Assembly: GCF_019047785.1 (NCBI RefSeq)
Contig: NZ_CP077290.1
Location: 4,757,735 to 4,821,734, forward strand
Length of the DNA stretch: 64,000 nt
DNA from: Enterobacter cancerogenus
GTDB lineage: Bacteria; Pseudomonadota; Gammaproteobacteria; Enterobacterales; Enterobacteriaceae
Direction: 5' to 3'
Below the pieces are notes generated by a model. It was not told the origin of the DNA, did not search any database, and was given only the letters and a program-made list of their open reading frames with translations. This document shows positions 17,037-29,379 of the stretch, piece by piece. Each line of letters starts with the position of its first letter. The first letter of the stretch is position 1. The position numbers were made by a program, and so were the translations under genes.

Positions 17037-18131
17037 TCAGACGTTGAACAGGAAGTTCATCACGTCGCCATCTTTTACGATGTAGTCTTTACCTTCCGCA
17101 CGCATCTTACCGGCTTCTTTCGCGCCTTGCTCACCCTTGTAGGTGATGAAGTCTTCAAACGCGATAGTCTGTGCGCGGATAAAACCTTTCTCGAAGTCGG
17201 TGTGGATCTTACCTGCCGCCTGCGGAGCCGTTGCACCAACAGGAATGGTCCAGGCACGCACTTCTTTCACGCCAGCGGTGAAGTAGGTTTGCAGGTTCAG
17301 CAGCTCGTAGCCCGCGCGGATCACGCGGTTCAGGCCCGGCTCTTCCAGACCCAGCTCGGCCATGAACTCGTCACGGTCGGCATCGTCCAGTTCTGCAATA
17401 TCAGATTCAACGGCTGCACACACGGCAACCACCACAGAGCCTTCCGCCGCGGCGATTTCGCGCACTTTGTCCAGGTATGGGTTGTTCTCGAAACCGTCTT
17501 CGTTGACGTTAGCGATATACATGGTTGGCTTCAGGGTCAGGAAGCTCAGGTATTTGATTGCCGCCTTATCTTCTTCCGTCAGGTTTTTCAGCGCGCGCAG
17601 CATGCCAGCATTTTCCAGCTGTGGCAGGCATTTTTCCAGCGCGGCCAGCTCGGCCTTCGCGTCTTTATCGCCGCCTTTGGCTTTTTTCTGCACGCGGTGA
17701 ATCGCGCGCTCGCAGGTGTCGAGGTCAGACAGCGCCAGCTCGGTGTTGATCACGTCGATGTCGTCAGCCGGATCCACTTTATTGTTAACGTGGATGATGT
17801 TGTCGTTTTCAAAGCAACGCACAACGTGGCCGATCGCTTCGGTTTCGCGGATGTTGGTCAGGAACTGGTTACCCAGGCCTTCGCCTTTGGACGCCCCTTT
17901 CACCAGGCCCGCGATGTCCACGAATTCCATGGTGGTAGGCAGAATGCGCTGCGGCTTAACGATTTCCGCAAGCTGATCGAGACGCGGGTCGGGCATTGGA
18001 ACGACGCCGGTGTTGGGTTCGATGGTACAGAACGGGAAGTTCGCCGCTTCGATACCCGCTTTGGTAAGCGCATTAAACAGGGTGGATTTGCCCACGTTTG
18101 GCAGACCGACGATACCGCATTTGAATCCCAT
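17037..18131 (-). CDS. ychF: Redox-regulated ATPase/GTPase YchF (OLA1 family)
   Basis: A conserved 364-residue ribosome-associated ATPase of the Obg-related family. The P-loop GLPNVGKST lies near the N-terminus, followed by the G3 motif [17 protein letters not shown]. The altered G4 motif (NVNED in place of NKxD) explains ATP preference over GTP. A C-terminal TGS-like domain ends with the family sequence [12 protein letters not shown]. coli YchF modulates translation and down-regulates the oxidative stress response. Gene order ychF-pth-ychH is as in E. coli; pth is 126 bases upstream. Confidence 0.97.
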   Translation of the reverse strand: MGFKCGIVGLPNVGKSTLFNALTKAGIEAANFPFCTIEPNTGVVPMPDPRLDQLAEIVKPQRILPTTMEFVDIAGLVKGASKGEGLGNQFLTNIRETEAIGHVVRCFENDNIIHVNNKVDPADDIDVINTELALSDLDTCERAIHRVQKKAKGGDKDAKAELAALEKCLPQLENAGMLRALKNLTEEDKAAIKYLSFLTLKPTMYIANVNEDGFENNPYLDKVREIAAAEGSVVVAVCAAVESDIAELDDADRDEFMAELGLEEPGLNRVIRAGYELLNLQTYFTAGVKEVRAWTIPVGATAPQAAGKIHTDFEKGFIRAQTIAFEDFITYKGEQGAKEAGKMRAEGKDYIVKDGDVMNFLFNV

Positions 18132-18257
18132 TTCTAAATCACCTTAATATCTTGATAATCAATCCGTTAGCGTTAACCGATTGAAGAAAAGTAAATAACT
18201 ACGCCTATTATACACGTAACCCGCACGGTGCGCGGTAAAAATGCCAAACGGCGCGGA

Positions 18258-18842
18258 TTATTGCGCTTTAAAGGCATGAAGACGGTTCGTTGCCTTTGTT
18301 AAGCCATCCTGCAGCCAGATCTCGGTGCAACGCACGGCTTCGTCTACCGCCTCGTCAATTAATTTTTGCTCTGAAACCGGGGGTTTACCGAGCACAAAGC
18401 CAACAACTTTGTTTTTATCGCCCGGATGGCCGATTCCCACGCGCAAACGGTGGAAATTGGGATTATTGCCCAGCTTGCTGATGATGTCTTTCAGACCATT
18501 ATGGCCGCCGTGACCGCCGCCGAGTTTGAACTTTGCCACGCCCGGCGGCAGATCCAGCTCATCGTGGGCAACCAGAATTTCATCCGGATTGATGCGATAA
18601 AACGTCGCCATCGCCGCGACCGCTTTTCCGCTCAGGTTCATAAAGGTGGTAGGCACCAGCAGACGCACGTCCGCACCGGCAAGGTTGATGCGCGAGGTGT
18701 AGCCGTAGAATTTCGGCTCTTCTCGAAGGGGAGCACGTAATCGTTCAGCCAGCAGGTCGACGTACCAGGCACCCGCGTTATGGCGGGTGGCCGCATACTC
18801 TGCGCCTGGGTTAGCAAGGCCGACAATCAGTTTAATCGTCAC
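18258..18842 (-). CDS. pth: Peptidyl-tRNA hydrolase
   Basis: Releases tRNA from peptidyl-tRNAs that drop off ribosomes, an essential recycling step. At 194 residues it has the normal length. The N-terminus [20 protein letters not shown] places the catalytic His at 21, followed by N22; the second conserved block FMNLSGKAV and [10 protein letters not shown] (catalytic Asp) follow. [12 protein letters not shown] is the third Pth signature. The gene is upstream of ychF on the same strand and is probably cotranscribed with it. Confidence 0.97.
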   Translation of the reverse strand: MTIKLIVGLANPGAEYAATRHNAGAWYVDLLAERLRAPLREEPKFYGYTSRINLAGADVRLLVPTTFMNLSGKAVAAMATFYRINPDEILVAHDELDLPPGVAKFKLGGGHGGHNGLKDIISKLGNNPNFHRLRVGIGHPGDKNKVVGFVLGKPPVSEQKLIDEAVDEAVRCTEIWLQDGLTKATNRLHAFKAQ

Positions 18843-19013
18843 GATTCATTTCCTAATGGGTTCTGGATCCGGGGCGTAGTTTACTGTCTGGCGAGGCGCT
18901 TGACAAAGTTCTGCGCCAGGAACGCCAAAAGATGAATAATTGCGGATCTGAACCATTAGAATTTCAAGCTGTTCAGGGGCTTATTTGTAAACTTTTGTCT
19001 GGGCATGTTCCGT

Positions 19014-19035
19014 AAATGTGATCATTCACTCAACT
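19014..19035 (+). promoter_or_regulatory. Possible CRP site upstream of ychH
   Basis: AAATGTGA-TCATTC-ACTCA has one perfect CRP half-site (TGTGA at 19017-19021) and a poor second half. E. coli ychH has been reported as CRP-responsive, which is why the weak match is listed. Confidence 0.3.
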
Positions 19036-19115
19036 CATATAAGCCCTGTTGTCTATACTTTACACACAAGGAATAGGGACTTATTCCCTACAACCCAAGG
19101 TTCCGGAGGTGACAC

Positions 19116-19391
19116 ATGAAACGCAAAAACGCTTCGTTACTCGGTAACGTGCTGATGGGGTTGGGACTGTTCGTGATGGTAGCCGGTGTGGGTTATTCTA
19201 TTTTAAACCAATTGCCGCAGCTTGACCTCCCGCAATACTTCGCGCATGGCGCGGTGCTGAGCATTTTCCTCGGTGCGGTGTTGTGGCTGGCAGGTGCTCG
19301 CGTCAGCGGCCATGAGCAGGTGAGCGACCGATACTGGTGGGTGCGCCATTATGATAAACGATGCCGCCGCGACCAGCATAAGCACAGCTAA
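19116..19391 (+). CDS. ychH: Stress-induced inner-membrane protein YchH
   Basis: A 91-residue protein with two predicted membrane helices (LLGNVLMGLGLFVMVAGVGY and AVLSIFLGAVLWLAGA) and a basic C-terminus (WVRHYDKRCRRDQHKH). It matches E. coli YchH in size, location and pattern; that protein is induced by peroxide, cadmium and acid and affects biofilm formation. Molecular function is unknown. GGAGGTG precedes the ATG, and an intrinsic terminator follows. Confidence 0.85.
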   Translation: MKRKNASLLGNVLMGLGLFVMVAGVGYSILNQLPQLDLPQYFAHGAVLSIFLGAVLWLAGARVSGHEQVSDRYWWVRHYDKRCRRDQHKHS

Positions 19392-19415
19392 CAGAACGGA
19401 TTTAAGAATATGCGA

Positions 19416-19443
19416 ACGACTCCTTTCGGAGTCGTTTTTTTTT
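19416..19443 (+). terminator. Intrinsic terminator between ychH and dauA
   Basis: ACGACTCC/GGAGTCGT stem with a TTTC loop followed by eight T residues. It lies between the convergent ychH and dauA genes. Confidence 0.85.
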
Positions 19444-19448
19444 ATGGA

Positions 19449-21128
19449 TTACAGATCGGCTAATGCGGCGTCACGGTTAGGATAAAAGGCGAGGCGGCCA
19501 GGGATCGGCTGTACGCCCGCGCGCGCCATGGTGCGCAGCGGCTGAAACTCAAGGTTGCTTATCCGCAGCTCGCAGCCTTCCGGCAGACGGGCAACAAAGC
19601 GCTGGAAGGCATCAAGACCGCCAGCATCCAGTACCGGGACGGCATCCCACTTCAGCACCACAATGCGTTTGCCCGCGATGCGCGATTCCAGCTCGCTGAA
19701 CAGCCCCTCTGCGGCGGCAAAGAACAGCGGGCCGATCACGCGCAGCACCAGCACATCGTCAGGCACTTCAACGTTAACCGCTGAAAGGCGCGTCATCTGC
19801 GCGATGCGGCGCATAAACAGCAGCGAGGCCAGCACAATGCCAACGCTGATGGCGATCACCATATCGAACAGCACGGTCAGCGACATACAGATCAGCATGA
19901 CGATGATGTCGTCTTTCGGCGCACGACGCAGCAGGTTCACGACCTTATGCGCCTCACTCATGTTCCAGGCGACCATCAGCAGCAGGGCGGCCATGGCGGA
20001 AAGCGGCAGCCAGGAGAGCAGCGGGGCGAGGATCAGCAGGGCCATGATCACAAGCACAGAGTGAATGACCGCTGAAACCGGTGACGTTGCACCTGCGCGG
20101 ACGTTCGCGGCAGAACGGGCAATCGCCGCCGTAGCGGTAATGCCCCCGAAGAACGGCGCAATGATATTTCCCAGGCCCTGGCCGACCAGCTCGCTGTTCG
20201 CTTTATGTTTGGTGCCGGTCATGCCATCCAGCACGACGGCGCACAACAGCGATTCAATCGCCCCCAGCATCGCCATCGAGAACGCGGCAGGCAGCAGCGA
20301 TTGCAGAGAATCCCAGCTCAGGGTAAAGCTCGAGCCGGGCATGTCCCACGGCAGCACCAGCTGCGGCAACAGTTGTGGGATGCCGTTACCCTGTGAGCCG
20401 TCTGCCAGAATATAGTGGAACTGCGAGCCGATGGTCGCGACGTGGCCGCCGAGCAGATTCACGACGCCCATCACCGCGCAGCCCAACAGCAGGGCAGGCA
20501 GATGCCCCGGAAGGCGAATCCCCAAACGCGGCCAGACGATCAGCGTGCCGAGGGTCACAATCCCGATGGCGGCGTCGCCCAAATTAGCCGTTGGCAGCGC
20601 AATAAACAGCGCGCCCACTTTCTGCAAATAGTGTTCCGGGACATGCGCCATCTGCAGGCCGAGGAAATCCTTGATCTGCATGGTCCCGATGGTGATACCA
20701 ATCCCTGAGGTGAACCCCAGCGTCACGGAAAGGGGAATATATTCAATCAGGCGGCCAAAGCGGGCCAGACCGAACAGAATGAGAAAGACGCCGGACATCA
20801 GGGTGGCGACCAGCAGCCCTGCCAGACCAAACTGCTGAGAAACCGGATAGAGGATCACCACAAAGGCGGCGGTGGGACCAGACACGCTAAAGCGCGACCC
20901 GCCGGTCAGGGCAATCACAATCCCGGCAACGGCCGAGGTGTACAGCCCGTACTGCGGCGCGACGCCGCTACCAATCGCCAGCGCCATTGCCAGCGGGATG
21001 GCAATAATGCCGACGGTAATCCCGGCAATCAGGTCACGGACAAAGCGTGACGAGGTGTATTTCTCTTTCCAACAGGCGTCGATGAGGGCGCGAAAGGGAA
21101 GAATATGTGAGGAAGTGACGTTTTTCAC
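19449..21128 (-). CDS. dauA: C4-dicarboxylic acid transporter DauA (SulP family)
   Basis: An inner-membrane succinate/aspartate/fumarate uptake protein active at acidic pH in E. coli (formerly YchM). At 559 residues it has the same length as the E. coli protein. The SulP transmembrane domain begins [20 protein letters not shown] and contains [14 protein letters not shown]; a cytoplasmic STAS domain occupies roughly the last 120 residues ([29 protein letters not shown]). Single gene between ychH and prs, as in E. coli. Confidence 0.95.
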   Translation of the reverse strand: MKNVTSSHILPFRALIDACWKEKYTSSRFVRDLIAGITVGIIAIPLAMALAIGSGVAPQYGLYTSAVAGIVIALTGGSRFSVSGPTAAFVVILYPVSQQFGLAGLLVATLMSGVFLILFGLARFGRLIEYIPLSVTLGFTSGIGITIGTMQIKDFLGLQMAHVPEHYLQKVGALFIALPTANLGDAAIGIVTLGTLIVWPRLGIRLPGHLPALLLGCAVMGVVNLLGGHVATIGSQFHYILADGSQGNGIPQLLPQLVLPWDMPGSSFTLSWDSLQSLLPAAFSMAMLGAIESLLCAVVLDGMTGTKHKANSELVGQGLGNIIAPFFGGITATAAIARSAANVRAGATSPVSAVIHSVLVIMALLILAPLLSWLPLSAMAALLLMVAWNMSEAHKVVNLLRRAPKDDIIVMLICMSLTVLFDMVIAISVGIVLASLLFMRRIAQMTRLSAVNVEVPDDVLVLRVIGPLFFAAAEGLFSELESRIAGKRIVVLKWDAVPVLDAGGLDAFQRFVARLPEGCELRISNLEFQPLRTMARAGVQPIPGRLAFYPNRDAALADL

Positions 21129-21213
21129 AATTATCTATCATCCGTGTGCGCATCATCTGTCATATAAATGGCAGGTGAAGGAGGCATTAGTCATACAAAT
21201 AAAATACAGAGAC

Positions 21214-21239
21214 AAAAAAACCCGCCGCAGCGGGTTTTT
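21214..21239 (-). terminator. Intrinsic terminator of prs
   Basis: CCCGC/GCGGG stem with a CGCA loop flanked by an A-tract on the left and T residues on the right. On the minus strand the hairpin is followed by at least seven T residues, 13 bases after the prs stop. Confidence 0.8.
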
Positions 21240-21252
21240 CGGCCGTGTTCGA

Positions 21253-22209
<957 letters not shown>

Positions 22210-22323
22210 TCAGGCATGCGTCCAGTGGTGGATAGCTTCGCCGCAAACTGCGGGGCCTAAGCGAAAGCTATCCAGGCGGTGTATTAAAGAGCGCGATGCA
22301 ACGTCTGGAACAGGGTGACGTTG

Positions 22324-23193
22324 TCACCGAAACTCAGTCTGCGCCAGAATGGCATGCTGTAGCGGGGAGGTATTCATCCCGCGCGCTACAAAACCATGCA
22401 GCCAAACCGGCGCTTGCTCAAGCACCTGACGAGCGGCGGACTCGGTGTCAAATTCAGCAAAGACACAAGCCCCTGTGCCAGTCAGGCGCGACGGCGCGTA
22501 TTCTAACAGCCAGGAAAGCACGGCATCAACCTCGCGAAAACGTTTTCTTGCGATAACCTCGCAATCGTTGCTGAATTCACATTTTAATAACGTTTCTATT
22601 GACCGTGTCGGGGTATTTCGCGGCAGGTCCGGATCGTTGAAGATGACGGGCGTGGGAATGCTCACGCCAGGATGGGCAATCAGATACCACTTTTCCGGCG
22701 GCTCTACCGGCGAGAGCACTTCGCCCACGCCTTCTGCAAATGCGGCATGGCCCCGCACAAACACCGGGACATCTGCGCCCAGCGTCAACCCCAGAGTCGC
22801 CAGTTCGTCTTTCGACAGGCCACAGCCCCAGAGATGATTTAACGCCACCAGAATCGTTGCCGCGTTGGAAGACCCACCCCCCAGGCCGCCGCCCATGGGC
22901 AGACGCTTCACAATGCTAATATCTGCTCCGCTTCCGGAAGGTAAACGCCCGGTGTCGTGCGCTGCCTTCATCAGCAGACGCGCGGCGCGCACAATCAGGT
23001 TATCTTCCTGTTCCACGCCGTCCACCGGCGTGAGCAGGCAGATCTGCCCGTCCTGACGCAGGTCGATGGTTATTGTGTCGCCGTAATCGACAAACTGAAA
23101 CAGCGTTTGCAGGGTGTGATACCCGTCAGCTCGCCGCCCGGTAATGTATAAAAACAGGTTCAGTTTTGCTGGAGAGGGCCACTGGGTCATCAT
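22324..23193 (-). CDS. ispE: 4-diphosphocytidyl-2-C-methyl-D-erythritol kinase
   Basis: Phosphorylates CDP-methylerythritol in the MEP isoprenoid pathway. It has 289 residues, about six more at the C-terminus than the E. coli enzyme. The GHMP-kinase ATP loop [15 protein letters not shown] is intact, and the substrate-binding N-terminus [15 protein letters not shown] and the motif [14 protein letters not shown] are present. The start region reads ATGATGACC and overlaps the lolB stop (TGA at 23190-23192), so translation is coupled to lolB. Confidence 0.97.
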   Translation of the reverse strand: MMTQWPSPAKLNLFLYITGRRADGYHTLQTLFQFVDYGDTITIDLRQDGQICLLTPVDGVEQEDNLIVRAARLLMKAAHDTGRLPSGSGADISIVKRLPMGGGLGGGSSNAATILVALNHLWGCGLSKDELATLGLTLGADVPVFVRGHAAFAEGVGEVLSPVEPPEKWYLIAHPGVSIPTPVIFNDPDLPRNTPTRSIETLLKCEFSNDCEVIARKRFREVDAVLSWLLEYAPSRLTGTGACVFAEFDTESAARQVLEQAPVWLHGFVARGMNTSPLQHAILAQTEFR

Positions 23194-23801
23194 TTCACGA
23201 TCCAGTTGTCCATTTTCAGCTTGATGCGCTGGCTCCCCTGCGTCAGCTCCATATTTGACGGCAGTGACGGCTGCGTTTTGCTGTCATAGGCGCTGTACAC
23301 TACTTTCCAGCTTTTGCCGTTCTGGGTGTAGTTCACCTGGCTCAGACGGTATTGATCGTCAAGGGTGTAATCCGTCGCCTCGCCCGGCAGGCCCAGGATC
23401 CACTGGCGCAGGCTGTTGAGCGGGATCGGCATCCCGGTCAGCTTGCCAATCATCTCTTCTGCATCGGTCGCGGTGTAGTGCTGGCCTTTGTTGTCGGTGA
23501 TCTGCGCTTCACCCGGTTTAGCAATAAGCTCCAGCTCGGTGCTGCCAAGCGGGTTCAGCAGCAGCAGGCGATAGTGGTCCTGCCCGGTTTGCTGCCAGAA
23601 GAAGCGTGCATACACTTTTTGATCGTCGGAGAGATAGGCAAACGCACCGCGCGTCTGGTACTGACTCAGTTTCAGCACGTCCTGCTGGTGCTGACGCCAC
23701 TGGGGTGAGTCAGGGCTTTTGCCCGGCCCTTTAGGAGGGGTGATAGAACACGCGGTCAGAACCAGGGCCGCCAGAGGCAGCAGGCGAATCAGTCGGGTCA
23801 T
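23190..23801 (-). CDS. lolB: Outer-membrane lipoprotein receptor LolB
   Basis: Accepts lipoproteins from LolA and inserts them into the outer membrane inner leaflet. It has 203 residues, with a lipobox LTAC (Cys18) followed by Ser at +2, which permits outer-membrane sorting. The conserved beta-sheet cavity segment [23 protein letters not shown] and the C-terminal [11 protein letters not shown] are typical. It is divergent from hemA with about 200 bases between. Confidence 0.95.
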   Translation of the reverse strand: MTRLIRLLPLAALVLTACSITPPKGPGKSPDSPQWRQHQQDVLKLSQYQTRGAFAYLSDDQKVYARFFWQQTGQDHYRLLLLNPLGSTELELIAKPGEAQITDNKGQHYTATDAEEMIGKLTGMPIPLNSLRQWILGLPGEATDYTLDDQYRLSQVNYTQNGKSWKVVYSAYDSKTQPSLPSNMELTQGSQRIKLKMDNWIVK

Positions 23802-24001
23802 AATGATGACAAATCCTTGAGATAAGTTGCAGTTATAACTGTTAATGCTAGCGTCCCGCAGTGGCAGCGTCTACGTTCAAATTGTCTCAAAGCGCGTTGT
23901 AAGCTATTACTCCGAAAGGATGCGGTCTCTTTTATTGATCTCGCGCATCCTGTATGATGCGACCTGCTAACCTTATTAACGCTGGTACTACTCCCGCTCA
24001 C

Positions 24002-25258
24002 ATGACCCTATTAGCACTCGGCATTAACCACAAAACGGCCCCGGTTTCGCTGCGAGAACGCGTTACGTTTTCGCCGGATACGCTCGACCTGGCGCTGGAC
24101 AGCCTGCTTGCACAGCCGATGGTGCAGGGGGGCGTGGTACTCTCGACGTGCAACCGTACCGAGCTTTATCTGAGCGTAGAAGAGCAGGACAACCTGCATG
24201 AAGCGCTGATCCGCTGGCTTTGCGACTACCACAACCTTAACGAAGAAGAGCTGCGCAACAGTTTGTACTGGCATCAGGACAACGACGCGGTCAGCCACCT
24301 GATGCGCGTGGCCAGCGGTCTCGATTCGCTGGTGTTGGGCGAGCCACAGATCCTCGGTCAGGTGAAAAAAGCGTTTGCGGATTCACATAAAGGGCATCTT
24401 AAGGCCAGCGAACTGGAACGCATGTTCCAGAAATCATTCTCCGTGGCGAAGCGTGTGCGAACCGAAACCGACATTGGTGCCAGTGCGGTTTCTGTTGCTT
24501 TCGCCGCCTGTACCCTGGCGCGCCAAATCTTTGAGTCGTTATCGACCGTGACGGTGCTGCTGGTGGGCGCGGGTGAAACCATAGAACTTGTGGCGCGACA
24601 CCTTCGCGAACACAAAGTGAAAAAGATGATTATTGCCAACCGCACCCGTGAACGCGCGCAGGTTCTGGCGGAAGAAGTGGGTGCCGAGGTGATTGCGCTG
24701 AGCGACATCGATGAACGCCTGAAAGAGGCAGACATCATCATCAGTTCTACCGCCAGCCCGCTGCCGATCATTGGCAAGGGGATGGTGGAACGCGCGCTGA
24801 AATCCCGCCGTAATCAGCCGATGCTGCTGGTGGACATCGCCGTCCCGCGCGATGTCGAACCTGAAGTCGGCAAACTGGCAAACGCCTATCTCTACAGCGT
24901 GGACGATCTGCAAAGCATCATTTCGCACAACCTCGCCCAGCGTAAAGCGGCGGCGGTGCAGGCGGAAACCATTGTTGAGCAGGAAACCAGCGAGTTTATG
25001 GCCTGGCTGCGCGCGCAAAGCGTCAGCGAGACCATCCGCGACTATCGCGGACAGGCCGAACAGGTGCGTGATGACCTGACGGCTAAAGCGTTGGCTGCCC
25101 TTGAACAGGGCGGAGACGCAAGCGCTATCATGCAGGATCTGGCCTGGAAACTGACCAACCGCCTGATCCATGCACCAACCAAATCACTTCAGCAGGCCGC
25201 CCGGGACGGGGATGATGAACGCCTGACTATTCTGCGCAACAGCCTCGGGCTGGAATAG
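24002..25258 (+). CDS. hemA: Glutamyl-tRNA reductase
   Basis: Reduces Glu-tRNA to glutamate-1-semialdehyde, the first committed step of tetrapyrrole synthesis. The 418-residue frame from 24002 matches the E. coli length; the upstream ATG at 23954 would add an unrelated leader. The catalytic Cys50 lies in [11 protein letters not shown], the NADPH-binding segment is [17 protein letters not shown], and the C-terminal dimerization helix ends [11 protein letters not shown]. It heads the run hemA-prfA-prmC-sirB2-sirB1-kdsA. Confidence 0.98.
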   Translation: MTLLALGINHKTAPVSLRERVTFSPDTLDLALDSLLAQPMVQGGVVLSTCNRTELYLSVEEQDNLHEALIRWLCDYHNLNEEELRNSLYWHQDNDAVSHLMRVASGLDSLVLGEPQILGQVKKAFADSHKGHLKASELERMFQKSFSVAKRVRTETDIGASAVSVAFAACTLARQIFESLSTVTVLLVGAGETIELVARHLREHKVKKMIIANRTRERAQVLAEEVGAEVIALSDIDERLKEADIIISSTASPLPIIGKGMVERALKSRRNQPMLLVDIAVPRDVEPEVGKLANAYLYSVDDLQSIISHNLAQRKAAAVQAETIVEQETSEFMAWLRAQSVSETIRDYRGQAEQVRDDLTAKALAALEQGGDASAIMQDLAWKLTNRLIHAPTKSLQQAARDGDDERLTILRNSLGLE

Positions 25259-25299
25259 CGCCCTATACCCATTTTCCATTACAAGGTGCACTTACGCCT

Positions 25300-26382
25300 A
25301 TGAAGCCTTCTATCGTCGCCAAACTGGAAGCTCTGCACGAGCGCCATGAAGAAGTCCAGGCGCTGCTCGGCGATGCCGGGACCATTGCAGACCAGGAACG
25401 TTTTCGCGCGCTGTCGCGGGAATACGCGCAGTTAAGTGATGTATCAAAATGCTATACCGACTGGCGACAGGTCCAGGACGATATTGAAACCGCGCAGATG
25501 ATGCTCGACGACCCTGAAATGCGTGAAATGGCGCAGGAAGAGTTGCAGGACGCCAAAGCGCGTTCTGAAGAGATGGAGCAGCAGCTCCAGGTGCTTTTAC
25601 TGCCAAAAGATCCGGATGATGAACGTAACGCCTTTATTGAAGTGCGCGCCGGAACCGGCGGTGACGAGGCGGCGCTGTTTGCCGGTGACCTGTTCCGCAT
25701 GTACTGCCGCTATGCTGAAGCGCGTCGCTGGCGCGTCGAGATCCTGAGCGCCAACGAAGGCGAACACGGTGGTTTTAAAGAAGTTATCGCCAAGATCAGC
25801 GGCGACGGCGTGTACGGGCGTCTGAAGTTTGAATCGGGCGGCCATCGCGTGCAGCGCGTACCGGCAACGGAATCCCAGGGGCGTATCCACACCTCGGCCT
25901 GTACCGTTGCGGTGATGCCTGAGCTGCCGGAAGCCGAACTGCCGGACATTAACCCGGCGGATCTGCGTATCGACACCTTCCGCTCCTCGGGCGCGGGCGG
26001 TCAGCACGTTAACACCACTGACTCCGCGATCCGTATTACCCACCTGCCGACTGGCATCGTGGTGGAGTGTCAGGACGAGCGTTCCCAGCACAAGAACAAA
26101 GCCAAAGCCTTGTCCGTACTGGGCGCACGTATCCGTGCCGCCGAAGTGGCGAAGCGCCAGCAGGCGGAAGCCTCTACCCGTCGCAACCTGCTGGGCAGCG
26201 GCGATCGCAGCGATCGTAACCGCACCTACAACTTCCCGCAGGGGCGCGTGACCGATCACCGCATCAACCTGACGCTCTACCGCCTGGATGAAACCATGGA
26301 AGGCAAGCTCGATATGCTGATTGAGCCTATCGTACAGGAATACCAGGCCGACCAGTTGGCGGCCTTGTCCGAGCAGGAATAA
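25300..26382 (+). CDS. prfA: Peptide chain release factor 1
   Basis: Recognises UAA and UAG stop codons and triggers peptide release. It has 360 residues. The codon-recognition tripeptide PAT lies in [10 protein letters not shown], and the catalytic GGQ in [17 protein letters not shown] at about 233-235, which is methylated by the downstream prmC product. The prfA stop and prmC start overlap by one base. Confidence 0.98.
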   Translation: MKPSIVAKLEALHERHEEVQALLGDAGTIADQERFRALSREYAQLSDVSKCYTDWRQVQDDIETAQMMLDDPEMREMAQEELQDAKARSEEMEQQLQVLLLPKDPDDERNAFIEVRAGTGGDEAALFAGDLFRMYCRYAEARRWRVEILSANEGEHGGFKEVIAKISGDGVYGRLKFESGGHRVQRVPATESQGRIHTSACTVAVMPELPEAELPDINPADLRIDTFRSSGAGGQHVNTTDSAIRITHLPTGIVVECQDERSQHKNKAKALSVLGARIRAAEVAKRQQAEASTRRNLLGSGDRSDRNRTYNFPQGRVTDHRINLTLYRLDETMEGKLDMLIEPIVQEYQADQLAALSEQE

Positions 26383-27212
26383 TGGATTTTCAACACTGGT
26401 TACGCCACGCCGCCAGTGCGCTTTCAGAGAGTGAAAGCCCTAAACGCGACGCCGAAATTTTGCTGGAGCATGTGACGGGGAAAACCCGTACCTGGCTGCT
26501 TGCCTTCGGCGAGACGGCGCTGACCGCTGAACAGGAAGCGGCGCTTTCGGCGCTGCTTGCCCGCCGTAAGACCGGTGAGCCGGTGGCGCACCTGGTCGGC
26601 GAGCGCGAGTTCTGGTCGCTGCCGCTGTATGTCTCTGCCGCTACGCTGATCCCCCGCCCGGACACCGAGTGTCTGGTCGAACAGGCGCTGGCCCGTCTGC
26701 CGGAGCAGGGCACGGCAATCCTCGATCTGGGTACCGGCACCGGCGCGATTGCCCTGGCGCTTGCCAGCGAGCGTCCTGATTGCAGCGTAACGGCCGTCGA
26801 TCTGATGCCTGATGCGGTCGCGCTGGCGCAGCGTAACGTCCAGCGCCTTGAGCTGTGCAACGTGACGGTGCTTCAAAGCAGCTGGTTCAGCGCGCTTGAG
26901 GCGCGCAGCTTTGGGATGATTGTCAGTAATCCCCCCTACATCGACGAAAATGACCCCCATCTGGCGCAGGGTGACGTCCGCTTTGAGCCGCGCACGGCGC
27001 TGGTGGCGTCCGGTGAGGGGCTTGCCGATCTCGATCACATTGTGACAACGTCACGACAACATTTGCTTCACGGCGGCTGGCTGCTGGTGGAACATGGCTG
27101 GACCCAGGGCGAGGCGGTGCGTGATCTGTTCACCCGCGCGGGCTACACGGGCGTCGAAACCTGTCGTGATTATGGCGGCAACGAACGCCTGACGCTGGGT
27201 CAATGGGCATGA
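26382..27212 (+). CDS. prmC: Peptide chain release factor N5-glutamine methyltransferase
   Basis: Methylates the Gln of the GGQ motif in release factors 1 and 2. The 276-residue protein has an N-terminal helical substrate-binding domain and a class I methyltransferase domain with motif I ILDLGTGTGAIALALA and the diagnostic NPPY (SNPPYIDEND). It is coupled to prfA (TAATG) and overlaps sirB2 by four bases (ATGA). Confidence 0.97.
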   Translation: MDFQHWLRHAASALSESESPKRDAEILLEHVTGKTRTWLLAFGETALTAEQEAALSALLARRKTGEPVAHLVGEREFWSLPLYVSAATLIPRPDTECLVEQALARLPEQGTAILDLGTGTGAIALALASERPDCSVTAVDLMPDAVALAQRNVQRLELCNVTVLQSSWFSALEARSFGMIVSNPPYIDENDPHLAQGDVRFEPRTALVASGEGLADLDHIVTTSRQHLLHGGWLLVEHGWTQGEAVRDLFTRAGYTGVETCRDYGGNERLTLGQWA

Positions 27213-27601
27213 GTCTTTTTACCGTGCTGATTACCGTCCACCTTGTGTGTGTCGCGTTGACGATAGCGTTCTTTATCGTCCGCTACGCGTGGCGTTACAG
27301 CAATAATCCATTGATTGACGCCCGCTGGGTGCGTATTGCGCCGCACTGTATCGACACGCTGCTGTTCCTTTCCGGGGCCGGGTTGATGTGGAAAACGGGC
27401 TATCTGCCATTTACTGATAAAGGCGCATGGCTGACTGAAAAGCTGTTTGGCGTTATCATCTACATCGTTTTGGGTTTTATCGCGCTTGGGCGTCGTCGTC
27501 CGCGCAGCCAGCAGACCGGGTTTATCGCCTTTCTGCTGGGTTTGGTGGTGCTGTACATCATCATTAAACTCGCCACCACAAGAATACCGATACTGGGGTA
27601 A
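27209..27601 (+). CDS. sirB2: SirB2-family membrane protein (YchQ)
   Basis: A 130-residue inner-membrane protein with four hydrophobic segments, the same length as the E. coli homologue. The ATG at 27209 overlaps the prmC stop as ATGA and is preferred over 27203. Conserved segments include RYAWRYSNNPLIDARWVRI and KLFGVIIYIVLGFIALGRR. The biochemical function of the family is not established; the Sir name comes from a Salmonella invasion-gene screen. Confidence 0.9.
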   Translation: MSLFTVLITVHLVCVALTIAFFIVRYAWRYSNNPLIDARWVRIAPHCIDTLLFLSGAGLMWKTGYLPFTDKGAWLTEKLFGVIIYIVLGFIALGRRRPRSQQTGFIAFLLGLVVLYIIIKLATTRIPILG

Positions 27602-27604
27602 GTC

Positions 27605-28414
27605 ATGAGGTCCTTAGCCAATTTCGAATTTAATAAAGTGCCGCTCTGCGATGGCATGATCCTGATTTCAGAGATGATCCGCGACGACTTTACGTCGCAG
27701 TTCGTTTACGCGGAGCTGGAGAAGCTGGTCAGCCTGGCGCGTGAGGAGATCAATCAGGCGCGTCCGCAGGACTGGCAGCTTGAAAAGCTGGTGGAGCTTT
27801 TCTACGGCGAATGGGGTTTTTGCGACACGCGTGGCGTGTATCGCCTGTCTGACGCCTTATGGCTGGATCAGGTTCTGAAAAATCGTCAGGGTAGCGCCGT
27901 CGCGCTGGGCGCTATTTTACTGTGGGTCGCCCATCGTCTGGATATTCCGCTGGTGCCGGTCATCTTCCCGACGCAGATGATCCTGCGGGCGGAGTGGCTG
28001 GACGGTGAGATGTGGTTAATCAATCCGTTTAACGGCGACACGCTGGATGAACACACGCTGGACGTCTGGCTTAAAGGCAACATCAGCCCGGTCGCCGAGT
28101 TGTTTAACGAAGATCTCGACGAAGCGGATAACGCAGAAGTGATCCGCAAGCTGCTCGATACGCTGAAGTCCGCGCTGATGGAAGAGCGGCAGATGGAGCT
28201 GGCCTTACGCGCAAGCGAGGTGCTGCTGCAGTTTAACCCGGAAGATCCGTATGAAATTCGCGACCGCGGGCTTATTTATGCCCAGCTCGACTGCGAGCAT
28301 GTGGCGCTGAATGATTTGAGTTATTTCGTTGAACAGTGCCCGGAAGATCCGATTAGCGAAATGATCCGCGCGCAGATTAACGCGATCTCGCACAAACAAA
28401 TTACACTGCATTAA
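27605..28414 (+). CDS. sirB1: SirB1-family transglutaminase-like/TPR protein (YchA)
   Basis: A 269-residue protein with the SirB1 N-terminal transglutaminase-like region (FYGEWGFCDTRGVYRLSDALWLDQVLKNR in pattern, then GAILLWVAHRLDIPL) and a C-terminal TPR-like stretch (LRASEVLLQFNPEDPYEIRD). Function is not established; homologues travel with prfA-prmC and kdsA in enterics. Starts three bases after the sirB2 stop. Confidence 0.92.
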   Translation: MRSLANFEFNKVPLCDGMILISEMIRDDFTSQFVYAELEKLVSLAREEINQARPQDWQLEKLVELFYGEWGFCDTRGVYRLSDALWLDQVLKNRQGSAVALGAILLWVAHRLDIPLVPVIFPTQMILRAEWLDGEMWLINPFNGDTLDEHTLDVWLKGNISPVAELFNEDLDEADNAEVIRKLLDTLKSALMEERQMELALRASEVLLQFNPEDPYEIRDRGLIYAQLDCEHVALNDLSYFVEQCPEDPISEMIRAQINAISHKQITLH

Positions 28415-28441
28415 TCTTAATTCCGATTCACACCTGAATAA

Positions 28442-29305
<864 letters not shown>

Positions 29306-29310
29306 TAAAA

Positions 29311-29334
29311 AAACCCGCTTCGGCGGGTTTTTTT
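29311..29334 (+). terminator. Intrinsic terminator of kdsA
   Basis: AAACCCGC/GCGGGTTT stem with a TTCG tetraloop followed by T residues, starting six bases after the stop codon. Confidence 0.9.
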
Positions 29335-29346
29335 ATGGCGTTTATT

Positions 29347-29372
29347 GCCGGGTGGCGCTGCGCTTACCCGGC
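29347..29372. repeat. REP-like palindrome between kdsA and chaA
   Basis: GCCGGGT(GGCGCTGCGCTT)ACCCGGC has REP-type inverted arms and the internal GGCGCTGCG of the family. It lies between two convergent genes. Confidence 0.6.
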
Positions 29373-29379
29373 AAACACG

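Noticed and set aside
17127-18137. Antisense open frame of 336 codons opposite ychF
   Set aside because: It mirrors a highly conserved gene; the translation is His/Phe/Val-rich with no recognisable domain. It is a by-product of ychF codon usage.
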